A DNA stretch of 64,000 bases. It comes from Silene conica. Lineage: Eukaryota > Streptophyta > Magnoliopsida > Caryophyllales > Caryophyllaceae. The translations under genes and the position numbers were made by a program. The stretch's first letter is position 1. Each line of letters starts with the position of its first letter. Positions 10,992-22,125 of this stretch are shown here, piece after piece. Under the pieces are notes generated by a model, which was not told the DNA's origin, did no database searches, and worked only from the letters and a program-made list of their open reading frames with translations. The stretch is from NCBI GenBank assembly GCA_029255685.2, contig CM055313.2:69604641-69668640 (forward strand), read 5' to 3'.

Positions 10992-13900
10992 CCTACTTCA
11001 AATTTTATGCCTATTATACTTATTTACATTCGTTATGAAGTTAGTAATCAATAAGGGACATCGTAGTAGTTCCTAGTTTATATTTCCGTACTTGGATAAG
11101 TTGTGATTGTGCGATGGTAGAAACTAATTTATTTAGATACACATGTATAATTATCGAGTTATTTAGTTGATTCTACTTTCAGTTTCGAAATCTTTACCGT
11201 GTTCTAGATGACAATTATAGTTGAAATGAGAAATGAATGTTAATATGGTACAAAGTGATGTCTATGCTTCAATTGATATGTCAACGTGTTTAGGAAGAAG
11301 GATGGTTGAGTTTCGATGTAGTTATGTGAAATCACAAAGGAACCAAAATTTTAATAAATTTCCAGAATGTTACCTGGTTAGTATGGATTGCCATTTTAAA
11401 TGTGTTCCATATGTGAGTATGAAAATTTTATGTGTAATAAAATTTTGATTTAGCTTTCCAATGCTTTTGTTCTCATGCTTATATGAGTTATATTTTGAGA
11501 GAAATAAATATTTTGCTGACAGTGGTCAGATTGTTACTATACAGTTTTGTTTTGACTCGTGTTTTGTAAGGGAAACCATTTAAAACGTGTTTAATGTTTA
11601 TGCATGATTCCAACTCCACTCTTTAGAATATTCATTCACGTTTTCAAAATGATAAGCTACGTAGAATCTTAATGAGCCGTTATTTATTAGTGATTTTTGC
11701 AAGTTGCCCAATTTTCTGCCGAGTTGCTATAAAGTTTTGTCCAGAGCAACTAAGTTGTAAAAAAATTGTTATAAATAATTCCCTTGAGGTATGAATTTGA
11801 TTATTTTTCCTATGATTAGTTAACTCATCGTATTTTATTTTTTTTTCTTCAAAACTACAATATATCACAAAATGGCTGGACGGTTATCTAATTATGATTT
11901 TTGTAAGTTGCTGTATAATGTTCAATTGGTGAAATTGTGAGTTATGTAAGTTTCATATAAAAGTTTAATCAAATGTGAATTACGTGATGTAACCACGTGA
12001 TATCCTGATATGGCATTAGTAAGATGAATAGTAGGCATATGATATGAATATGAACCTTTCTATATGATAGCGTAACCTTGCTTATTTCGTCAAGTTTTAT
12101 ATAAAATTGTTTCAATTATACCGACGCTCTTACTTTCCAGTGTTATGACCTCAAAATAATTATGTGATGTTCGTATGTGATGTTAAAACTATGTTTATCA
12201 GAGAAGAGTCTTGCCAAGTGGTAGAATGAAATTTAAGTGGTAAACTTATTAGCATGATATAACAATCTAATTGTTATACGTAATTGTGATTATTTTGAAC
12301 AATGTGAACCTTGTTGGTGTTCTTTCGTATATTGATGGTTTATCTCTGTCTAGTTCCCTACGATTATAATCTCTATAATTTTTTTTCTCAAGTATATTGG
12401 TATACCATAAAGTGAATTGCACATTGCTATATTTAAAATCTGATCATGATGTATTGAATTATTGAGTGGTTGACATGTGATTTATGGAAGTACTAGTCTT
12501 GTGAATTCGTTTGCTTCCACCGTTAAAATTTTTATGATGCATGAGCTACAAGAACAATGTTTTAGTAAAGAAGAGTCAAAATGTCTCCGTATAGTCTTGT
12601 TTCGATCTATAGCTTGTAATTGTCTTTTGATTCGTGTTTATAAATTGCGACAAATTAACACTTCAATGTTTCAAAAGCTTCAAAATGTTTACAAAGTGAT
12701 GATTATCCATGATAACGCTTGATGTTTTGATAATTATAGTGATTGTTTGCAACATGACAAATTCAGTAACTACGTGCTAATGAAATCCTGCCCGAATGTT
12801 TAACTGATGCGCATTATATAAACCTCTTATTTTGCAAGTCATATATATTAATACTTTCATGATAAATTATGTAATGTGAGTAGATGGGAATTGCATCTAA
12901 GTGATTTTAACTTATTGATATCTAGGAATGTTAAGCGGTCTTGCTAGTCTATGATTGATGTATATCTCGTGAAACATGTCAGTGCTCTATGTTTAATTAC
13001 GTTAATTAATTTTGCCCTATGCCTTTCCAAAATATGATTCTAAAATATGATTTTGTTTCGATAATATGATTATGGGCATGAAATGTTTTGACCTGCAAAT
13101 TATGAACTAAGAGTTGCTGATTGTCTACATTGGTGTAAATATGTTAAGTTTGTGTTAAAATTTCAAGGGTATATGAGTGCTAGCTACTCTGATTCTGTTT
13201 TGCTGCGTAACATGATTCTACCAATCTTATCATTCTTATTCTGGTTCGGGGATATATGTATATGTGCTAATTGATTTGTCGGAGTCTACGTACTTCAATA
13301 ATTATTCAAGCTAACATGTTTTGATGACAGTTTATATGATGCTAATTAGTGAGGAGTTGGTATTGTGAATATATAGTAGTATCCATATGTTATGAGTCAC
13401 CGATTGTGCTTTTATTTTTAGAGTTGGATTGGACTATATTGAGGATAAAGAGTATGAGATAGAGAGCATAGATTTAAGGTACTCACACAATTGATTTTAT
13501 AGTTGATTCTAGTGTGGAATACCGATGTTAATCTCATTAATATTATGCGGGAATGTGAGTGGCTAGTTGCAGATGGAAATTTGTTTTTGTAATATATGAA
13601 TATCGATGTTAGTTTGGTTGTGTTACGAATTATCACGAGGTATTTCTATTTGAGGATATTTATACTGCTTGTTTATGACCAAATTGGAGTATACAGTTTG
13701 CCGGGGATTTATATACTGGATTGTGGATAATTAGTATTGCATTTTTTTTATATATATATAATCGTTCTCTTTGACCTTAACTTGTGGGTGAGTAGCTTAA
13801 AGTTCATACTTTAAGTGTTGAGCACGGTTCTGTGAACCTTTGACGATATTGATACTGATATTGAGATTGGTTACTAGTATTGAGTTATGGGACCTTATGC

Positions 13901-14488
13901 CGGGTTATATTTATATTCCAGAGTGACCATGGTTATTGAGTTATATTCTTATGAATTTGGAATCGATGTTGAGATGGAAATATTGTTTTGCGGTTCCTTC
14001 CGCCAGTTCACTCACCCCTTGTCTTTGGTCTTAGGTTCGACAATAAGAATACGATACTTGGTTACTTGGAGTAAGATTTTATGAGATAGAGTAATGAGTA
14101 AGACGGAGTAATGAGCTAGGATTTTATTGGGTTACGGGGACGTAACCATGTTTTAAGGAGGATATGATTTTAAAATCTTAATGATTTATGCTATGGCTAG
14201 TGCATATGACATGGCGAATTGGTATGTCGAGATTGTTTAAAGATACTTGATAACCCTGTTACTTTTGTTATGCATTTTATTGTATTTCGTGAAGTACCCT
14301 TTAATTTAATTATACGTTGAACTTTGGGGACAAATTTTTCTTAACGAGGGTAGAATGTAACATTTCGTGTTTTAAAAAGCGCCTTTATCAGTTTTGATGT
14401 TATGTGGTGTCACGTGTTGTATTCGTTACATGCCTAGTAATCAGTTGTTGACCATGGGATGGTTGAACTTCGGGACGAAATTCATTTT
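10992..14488 (+). mobile_element. LARD internal region, right part (no genes)
   Basis: About 3.5 kb of AT-rich sequence. ORFs are all under about 120 codons and none shows gag, protease, RT or integrase motifs on either strand. It reaches from the copia-1 target duplication to the polypurine tract of the outer element. Confidence 0.6.
14318..14362 (+). other. Relic of a second polypurine tract and LTR start
   Basis: GGGGACAAATTTTTCTTAAC, then GAGGGTAGAATGTAACA. It parallels the functional junction at 14471-14510 (GGGACGAAATTCATTTTAAG, then GGGGAAAGACTGTAATACC). This looks like a degenerate copy of the same 3' junction about 150 bp upstream. Confidence 0.4.
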
Positions 14489-14501
14489 AAGGGGGAAAGA
14501 C
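14489..14501 (+). other. Polypurine tract of the LARD-like element
   Basis: AAGGGGGAAAGAC lies directly before TGTAATACC, the start of the 3' LTR. Together with the preceding GGGACGAAATTCATTTTAA it is typical of Tekay/Del-type chromovirus junctions. Confidence 0.75.
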
Positions 14502-15826
14502 TGTAATACCTCACATTTTTGGAACTCGGGTTTCGACTCGAAGTATTTAAATATTGTTATATGTCATCGCTTTATATTAATTGCTATCGTAAGTATATAA
14601 ATAAGGTAGTGTTACGAGTTATGTTTGTATATCGAATTGGGTTCGAATTACTTAAAAGGGGTCGGAAGGTTAGTCGTTATACTAGATGGGTATTGGGCCA
14701 AGTTCATTATACAATTTCTCGGCCCATAATTTCCCTACAAACCCTAATCACCAAATGCCCTGTCTTCCTCCATCGACACTCCTATCAGCCTCCATCGACA
14801 CTCACCAAAGAAACCCTACTCATCCTCTTACATCCTCTCTACCTTCCTTCACCAACAAACCCTAGGCCACCGTGAGTATTGACAGGAGCAAAAGAAAAAG
14901 AAAACACACGAAAAAACAGCCATCACCATCGTCGTTTTCACCCCTACGCGTATGTAAGTTTGACACCCTGTTTCTCGTACTTTTAGGAACTTCGAATCTG
15001 AGTTTTATTGTAGTGGTTAATCCTTGTTATATGAATAATATGTTTGACATCATTAGATCACCATAGGACCACCGTAATTGTTAAAACAAAGATCAGAAAG
15101 TGGCGACAGTAACTTCGTTTATACTACTCTGTTCCGTGTTAATTGCATAATTAATCATGTTTTGGTGTCAATCCTTGTTGTTAGTCCATGAGTGCTAGTA
15201 GTGGGGTGGTAGTAGCTTATGTTCGTGGTGCTGGGGAGGTGTGTGGTGCTCGGGAAACTTACTTGTGACAGTACGTTTAGGGGCGTGTTGAAGTAGATGC
15301 AAAAACAGAGTAAAACACAGTCTATGTACAGCAGGAATGTGGCGGTTATTTCAGAGAGTTGAGTGGTGTTGAAGGTGGGTGTTTGGCACCAGGGGGTTGT
15401 GGATAGTGTGAGCTGTCGAAGGTAGTGTTTGGTTGTGGTGACGGTGGTGTTAACAGGTGGTTAAGGGGCTGTTTACAGAGGGGACAGAAACTCGGTTGTA
15501 GCAGGTGGGTGTTGCGACCAGGGGTGTTTGTCACCGGTTTCGAGGACCGGTATGGTCATGTCAGGGGTGGTGGTCAATGTCAGTGGATGCGTCATAGTAC
15601 ATAGGTGGTAACCACCATAGAGGGGTGGTAGTCCAGGCAGCCAGAGGGCGGTGATGAGGCTACAAAATAGGTTGTCAACCTGCTGTGGGTCGTGATTGAG
15701 GAATGTTTTGCGTGGGTTTGCGTCTTTGTCATGGTCTGATTATTATAGTTATTAATATTAATATTATATTAGTAGTAGTACGTAGTGTTGTACTACTTAG
15801 TCTTATTAATATTCTTCTTATTATTA

Positions 15827-18800
15827 TGTAATACCCCGTATTTTAGACTCGGTCAACGGCAGTCAAACCATGTTTTCTACAAGCATTTCAAATAGAATGT
15901 TTATTATAAAGTATTTTACGTAAATTTTTATTGTTTTATAAGTCGTATTTCTACGATTATTTTGTGCTTCATAATCATTTTATGTTTGACGATTATTTTA
16001 TATAAAATGACATTTCATTTGTATTTCTTGTTTTGATAATATATTTATAATTAAATATAATTCCTATGTTATATTTATTCTCATTTATTTGTTTTATTAT
16101 TTAAGTCGTAACTATATTTACATTCTAATTTTTATATAAATTCGTTTGTAAGTACTAATAGTTTTATATTCTGATAATTAATTAATATTTACTATTATTA
16201 AGTAACATAATTTAATTAGTATAAGCGTTTATATGTTTCGTAGATTTTAAGTTATGAGTTTCGTTCATGAGTTAAACTACGGGTGAGAACGGGATTATGG
16301 ATGAAGGCGTGACGGGCTTGGATTGACATTGTATGTGTATACGTGATTAGAATAACGTTTTACAAAACCCTAGTTTTTAAACACAAGTTATCCATCGACA
16401 AACTCACCATACAAACCCTAAACACCACCCACTCATAATCTGCCTCCATCACCTTGTAAAACCCTAATCACCCCCACTTTTTGCATCGTCTCCTACTCCG
16501 TCTACTCCTAAAGACAAGAGTGGCCTGTCTTGGGGTTAAAAAAGGAAGCAAAGGAGGAAGAAAGACGCCTTGATACCAGCCCTAACCATCGTTCTATTTC
16601 TTTGCACAGCGGAGTTTTCGTAAGCAACTTATGGTACATTTTTCATGTCGTTTATCTGAGTATTATAGTGATATGTAATCTCTGTAGCGTATACAATATG
16701 GTTATCGTCTTTAAACCACCTTGGGACCACCGTGACTGCTACGACAACCTCATTTATGTTGACAGTAGCAATATCTTAACCATACTCTGTTTCGTCTTTA
16801 ATTCGTATTTCAAGTACAGTTTTGGGTTGTGTCTTGGTATGGGTTAGTGGGTTATGGTAGAGGGAGGTTGATAGTCTAGTTTGGTGGTTGTGGGGTGGTG
16901 TTTGGGTGGCCGGAGGACCTTGTGTCGACAGTGGTGGTGGCGACATGAAACAGGGCTTACGTGAGTGTCAGCGTCCTTTAGGTGGGTGTTTCAGAGGGTT
17001 GTGGTTGTGTCGAGACCTGGTGGTTGCCACCAGGGGAGTCAGGGAAGGCGAGATGTGTCGAGGGTGAAGGGTGGTGGTGGTCTGGGTCGTGGTATTGATG
17101 AGAGGAGACGGTTTTACTGTGGGTGTTAAACACAGTGTGAAAGAAGGGTGAGGGTGCGTGTTCAACAGCTGTTTTGGAGTTGGTTCGTGTTGTTTCATGA
17201 GAGAACGAGGGCACGCGAGTACCACCCATAGAACCACCGTGGGTCAGTGGTGACCACGGTGGTGGCTAAGGGGTGGTATGGGGGCATGGTGGTGAGTGAA
17301 CACATGTGAAAAGAAGGGAGTACAGGAGGGTGCAGAGAGAAGGGTAACAGTGCGTGTGTGCAGGCTGTTTGGGGTGGCCGTGGTGGTTACGTTGGTGGCT
17401 GCTGGTGGTGTCCAATGCTTGGTAGTAGGAGTTGTTAGTACGTAGTTGAGTTTAGGTTAGTTGGTGGTGGTTGTGGGTGTCTTGGTTGGTGGTGGTGGTG
17501 TCGCGAACTAGGGGTGTCCGAGTAGAAGTGGTGTTAGGATGGTTTGGTTTATTTCCATAGTTGTCGACTACGGGACTCGAACTCGGGCTGTGGGGTTGGT
17601 TGTGTTATTTAGATTATTATTAGTATCATTATTAATGTTGTTATTACTACTATCACATGTTATTATTATCATTATCCTTTCTATTGTTTATTCTTGTTAT
17701 TTTATAATGGTTAGAATTGGTATTAGTATTATGATTATAAGTTATTATTAGTATTGATAATAATTATGTGATGGTCAATAATATTATTTGATTAAGTTTA
17801 TGTTTGATGTTGTTAATAGTTTAAACTATTTAGTTCATGTTTGTTTAAATAGTGTTGTGACGGTTTTTTAATTAATCACCTAATCGAGTTAATTGACTAG
17901 TCGTGCTTAATATCGTATCGTTATGCGTAATACATTACTTGGTTAATTATATTTATTAGTTGTTATATTATACCTTGTTTAAGTAGTTATATAAGTTAGT
18001 AATTATTATTCATAATATATTTGTTAGGTAACGGTTTTGAAGTGGCATAATTCTGTTACTTATTGGCTTGTCATTGGACTATATTGCCATCCAAGTAGGA
18101 TATACCGGTACCATATTCTATGACGTGCTTTGAATGGATGTGTATATTGTATGTTATGGATGCAAGTGTGATTATTATGAGAATGATATATAGTGGTTGG
18201 GCATTTTTATATTGCATTCATAAGCATGGCATATGCATTGGATACGGATTTGAGATAATGAGATATTATTGATGAGATATTATCGGGCCCAGGCTAGTTC
18301 TGCAGAACTAGACCTGGTGACCTCAGTTGTTATGCTGGTGTGCGGCGACGGCCGATTATAGTCTGCCGGGAGGTTCGGTATGGCTGGGTGTTACGGGTTT
18401 GAGATTGAGATTGTGATTGAGAATGAGATTGAGATTGAGCTCGAGCATATCATTGCATTTGCATATCATAATTGTTGCATTATAATTATTGTGTTACCCT
18501 ACTCAACCGCGAGGTTGACAGTGTATTCGTGTACACCTACGATGATCCGGAATGGGGAGTAGATTCTACAGGTCAGGGACAGATGAGCTAGGAGCTGGGG
18601 CAGGAATGTGAGATGCATACTTTGGACCGACTTAGAATTATATCACATCTAGAGAAGTCATCAGTTGTATTTCCTTCTTCCGTTATGCAGTAATTGTAAT
18701 AACCAAGTTTTAATTTTATCAGTTTTATATAAAGTACTTTGGTTATTTTACTTTGTTATTCACTACCTCGGACATTCCGAGATGTTAACAACTCTATTTA

Positions 18801-18847
18801 TTTGAGAATGTCTTGCTAAAGGCTCTTAAATAAATGGGGGTGTTACA
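15827..18847 (+). repeat. Solo LTR, 3.0 kb, sister family of the outer LTR
   Basis: TGTAATACCCCG ... GGGGGTGTTACA, 3021 bp, flanked by the 5-bp duplication TATTA (15822-15826 and 18848-18852). The 5' LTR around 790-815 shows the empty site. No primer site, gag or pol follows, so this is a solo LTR left by LTR-LTR recombination. Its last ~350 bp resemble the end of the host LTR (for example GATGATCCGGAATGGGGAGT in both), while the rest differs. Confidence 0.9.
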
Positions 18848-19276
18848 TATTATTACTATGATTATTGTTATTATTATATTATTATTATTATACTATTATT
18901 AGTAGTAGTAGTATTATTAAGTGTTATTATTATTCATACATTAGTTTAAGTAAATTCTCGTTTTGGGGAAAGGTTACTATTTCGGGAAACTTTTCTTATT
19001 TAGGAAGTTACTATATTTACCCTTCGTATTACTCTAATTATACGGGTTAAGTGAAGGGTTGTAATCGTTAAATATTATATGTTTAGGTGACGGTTTCCGC
19101 GTGGAATATTTCTAGCCGTTGTCGCTTGTTATCCTACAAATTGAGGTAGGGGAATAACTGTGAACTCGTTTATGATATGAGATGCGATTATTAGCTATTG
19201 TGAGTTTCACACTTCATATTGATTGATTAATGTTATAATGTTATTGATTATCTGTATATTCTTATGATGCGGAAAT

Positions 19277-19475
19277 GTGATATTGGGTCTTGTGATATGG
19301 AGCGGAGATATTGAGTCTTGTGATATGGAGCGGAGATATTGGGTCTTGTGATATGGAGCGGAGATATTGGGTCTTGTGATATGGAGCGGAGATATTGGGT
19401 CTTGTGATATGGTGTGGCGTGATACTGGGTCTTGTGATATGGCGTGGGTGATGTTGGGTCTTGTGATACGGAGAC
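19277..19475. repeat. 28-bp minisatellite in the 3' LTR
   Basis: Counterpart of the array at 1230-1432, with about seven units of the GATATTGGGTCTTGTGATAT type. Unit variants differ between the two LTRs. Confidence 0.85.
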
Positions 19476-19874
19476 GGAGATGTCTTGTGATCTATTGTAA
19501 TTTATGTCTTATCTATTTTTTCTACTCAACCTCGTGGTTGATCCTGTGTATTCGTGTGACATCTTCGATGATCCGGAATGGGGAGTAGATTCTACAGGAA
19601 TGAGACAGTTGAGCTAGAAGCTGGGACAGGAAGGTGAGATGCAGGCTTGAGACCGACTTAGAACTATATCACATATAGAGTAGTCGTCAGTTGTACTTTT
19701 TTTTCTGATGCGTAGTTATTGTTGTAATATCAAAGTTTAAATTTTATCAAATTCATATAAAGTACTTTGGTTGTTTTCTTTGTTATTCACTACCTCGGTC
19801 ATTCCGAGAAGGTAACAGTCTTATTTATTTGAGAATGTCTGGCTAAAGGCTCTTAAATAAATGGGGGTGTTACA

Positions 19875-20763
19875 CATACGGATTTCATTCTGGTGGTAAT
19901 AGGAATACGGAATTTTTCTTTCAATCCAAATGTGGAACTCCATCCATATTGAGGTTCCATGATAGTCTAGTAGACCCTCTTGCAACAACTCGATGGCGGG
20001 TAACAACCAAGTTGAATCAATTTAATTATTCTCATAAATATGGCACCAATTAATTACGTACAAGTACAAAAATACAGTATTTGTCTTACCAAATACTACT
20101 CGTATAGTAGTTCATGCACTTTGAATTTCATAGGTCTATTTTGTGCTATACCTAATAAATTAAAACATTATCTCTAATAAAATTAACACAGATACATAAA
20201 TCCAACCAAAATTTGAACGTAGAGTAAAAAAGAATTCGGGTAAAGTTGCGAGGCTAGACAATTTGAAGTTAATCAAAACGCAACAAATATAGTAAAACAG
20301 AAGAAAAAGAGAGAACACACATTCTGGACAATGTTTTCGGTCAGCCAAGTAGCATTTGCAATTTAGTTATTCTTTATACACAAATTCTACCCTACGACGG
20401 TTGCATGTGCAAGTGACAACTTTTTGATAAATAGTTATCACTTTTGATCAAATAGTGACTATTTTTTTGTTACAAAATGACTTATTTTTTCAAAGTGGTG
20501 ACTATTTATTAAATAATTGTTATCACATTTGTTAAAAAAAACATGGGATGTGAACGACACACAGAAGAACTACTGTTCATCTACCCCTTTTTAATCGCTT
20601 GCACTTAATAAAACTTGAATTCGAGTCTGAAACCGTCAAAGAAATTTGTGTTGGCGGTAAAATCAGGAATAAATTTGTGTTGGAGGTGACTTTTCCTTTT
20701 CTTTATTACCACCCTTTTCTTTTTCTAGTGTATAGATAAAATGTTGGGTAGGATGCTAGACTG
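19875..20763. other. Intergenic AT-rich stretch without features
   Basis: Sequence between the outer LARD element and the Athila element. The ORFs (60-62 codons) overlap junctions or are AT-rich and carry no recognisable domain. I see no repeat structure beyond simple A/T runs. Confidence 0.5.
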
Positions 20764-20768
20764 CTAGT

Positions 20769-21962
20769 ATTTTATGCAGGAATACGCGGAAGTAAGCAAA
20801 ACCAAGCTTTATTTGCCTTTAAGGGGCTGTTTTTGGAGCAATAAATTCGGATGGAGCATTCAAATACAATCATCGGGCCAAATAAAACCTGAGGAAAAGT
20901 GAAGCGGTCGACCGACCGAGATATCTGGTCGACCGACCGATGTCGAATAAGTAATCAAGCCCAGCTTTCAACGGAAGCCCAATTACGAAGAAAATAAATC
21001 CGTCTCAGCTGAACCGGTCGACCGACCGAAGAAACAGGTCGACCGACCAGACGCTGTTTTCGAGACTTCCGTTTTCTTTTCTGCTTTCCGAATCTTGTAA
21101 TATTTCCTATTTAAGGAGACCAAAACTCCTCTATTAGGTTAAGCAGTTTTTCAGCAAGTTTGTATCTAAGTAATTTTCTTTCAAGTACTTTATGTTTGGA
21201 GACTCCATTGTTAGAATATTATCACAAAGCTTTCATCTTTGTTCTTGTGATTTCCTTTCAAGTTGTAAGTTTGTTCTAATTAACCTTTCCCTTAATTCAA
21301 TCTTGTTATTCATCTTTTTGTTACTTTCTTGTTTTATGTTTTCTCTTTTATTATCTTCTTTAATTATGTTCATCTCTTTAAGTTTCTTGATAATCGTTAT
21401 TTCCATAATTAAAAGTATGCATAGCTAATTCTTGTGATTAGGAATTAGGGGAACCATGTAAAGACTTGACTTTGATAGGTTTGATGATTAAATTACCAAT
21501 CCCCCATTGTTGTTGGTGAACTAATCCTTGGGATTGAAAGATTATTAGGATTAGTTTGACAACAACTTTGGGATTGCCTTTGAACGAAAGTTTAGTGCTT
21601 TTGTAGGAACCCTAAGACCGTAAGGATTGGGTAGAATATTGACCTAAAGGTTTATTCTTTGTTCCTTGGGATTGTGTTATTTGATTATTCTTACCCTTCA
21701 TTGACTTGTTTTGACCATGGGGAACCAAAGTTCCTAATCCCCTTTTTATCTTTTTCTTAGTTTCCTTGCTAGTTATTTACCTTAGTTGTTAGTTTGAATC
21801 CCAATTCAAAACCCCCCTTTTTTTGGTTACTTGCAATAGACTTTAAATTTACAAACATAATTTACCCTGTCTCTCTGTGGTTCGACCCTTGACTTATCCT
21901 ATCTGAGTTTAAGCTGAGGTTTTATAAATCTTATCTTTGGCACCCCTCAACGACGGGTGTCA
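20769..21962 (+). repeat. 5' LTR of the Athila element, left end truncated
   Basis: Positions 20779-21962 match 31827-33010 without a visible difference. The 3' LTR has 125 bp before that point (TGATACGTGCCT...), but here only ATTTTATGCA (20769-20778) remains, directly after the target duplication. Two deletions of 12 and 103 bp explain it, or the cDNA end was defective. The terminal TG is therefore missing. Some U3 sequence may be lost, which could weaken transcription of this copy. Confidence 0.85.
20906..21048. repeat. Two paired GGTCGACCGACC modules (Athila 5' LTR)
   Basis: Pairs at 20906-20938 (spacer GAGATATCT) and 21016-21048 (spacer GAAGAAACA). All four units are exact and both spacers are 9 bp. 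They lie about 110 bp apart, upstream of a segment with TATTTAAGG near 21109 that could be a TATA region. Confidence 0.95.
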
Positions 21963-21967
21963 AATTT

Positions 21968-21985
21968 TGGCGCCGTTGCCGGGGA
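21968..21985 (+). other. Primer binding site, tRNA-Asp type
   Basis: TGGCGCCGTTGCCGGGGA, five bases after the LTR end. It is complementary to the 3' end of plant tRNA-Asp, the common primer of Athila elements. Confidence 0.85.
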
Positions 21986-22125
21986 GACGGTACAATTTTG
22001 TTTGTTAATTTTTAGTTTATTTTTCTTGTCTTAAGGAACTTAGGTTCCTTAAGACCGTTCTTACCTTTTCTTCTAGTGCTGTTTAGAAGACAGGTTTTTG
22101 AGAGGAAGGCTTGAGTACTCTCTTT

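Larger units (their letters stand above)
14502..19874 (+). repeat. 3' LTR of the LARD-like element, split by a solo LTR
   Basis: Starts TGTAATACCTCAC and ends GGGGGTGTTACA. Without the nested solo LTR and one copy of its 5-bp duplication it is about 2.35 kb. The two LTRs of this element show scattered substitutions and small indels, so it is clearly older than copia-1. The ORF at 15346-15534 is the counterpart of the one at 326-514 and exists only because the LTR is duplicated. Confidence 0.9.

Noticed and set aside
16968..17237. His/Pro/Thr-rich minus-strand ORFs in the solo LTR
   Set aside because: Low-complexity TGGTGG-rich sequence; no domain.
15827..18847. Insertion as a Helitron or DNA transposon
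   Set aside because: TG...CA ends, a 5-bp duplication and an LTR-like 3' end shared with the host LTR fit a solo LTR better.
21192..21428. 78-codon ORF with hydrophobic residues, identical at 32240-32476
   Set aside because: It is repeated only because it lies in both LTRs of one element; it is Leu/Ser/Phe-rich from a T-rich sequence and has no domain.
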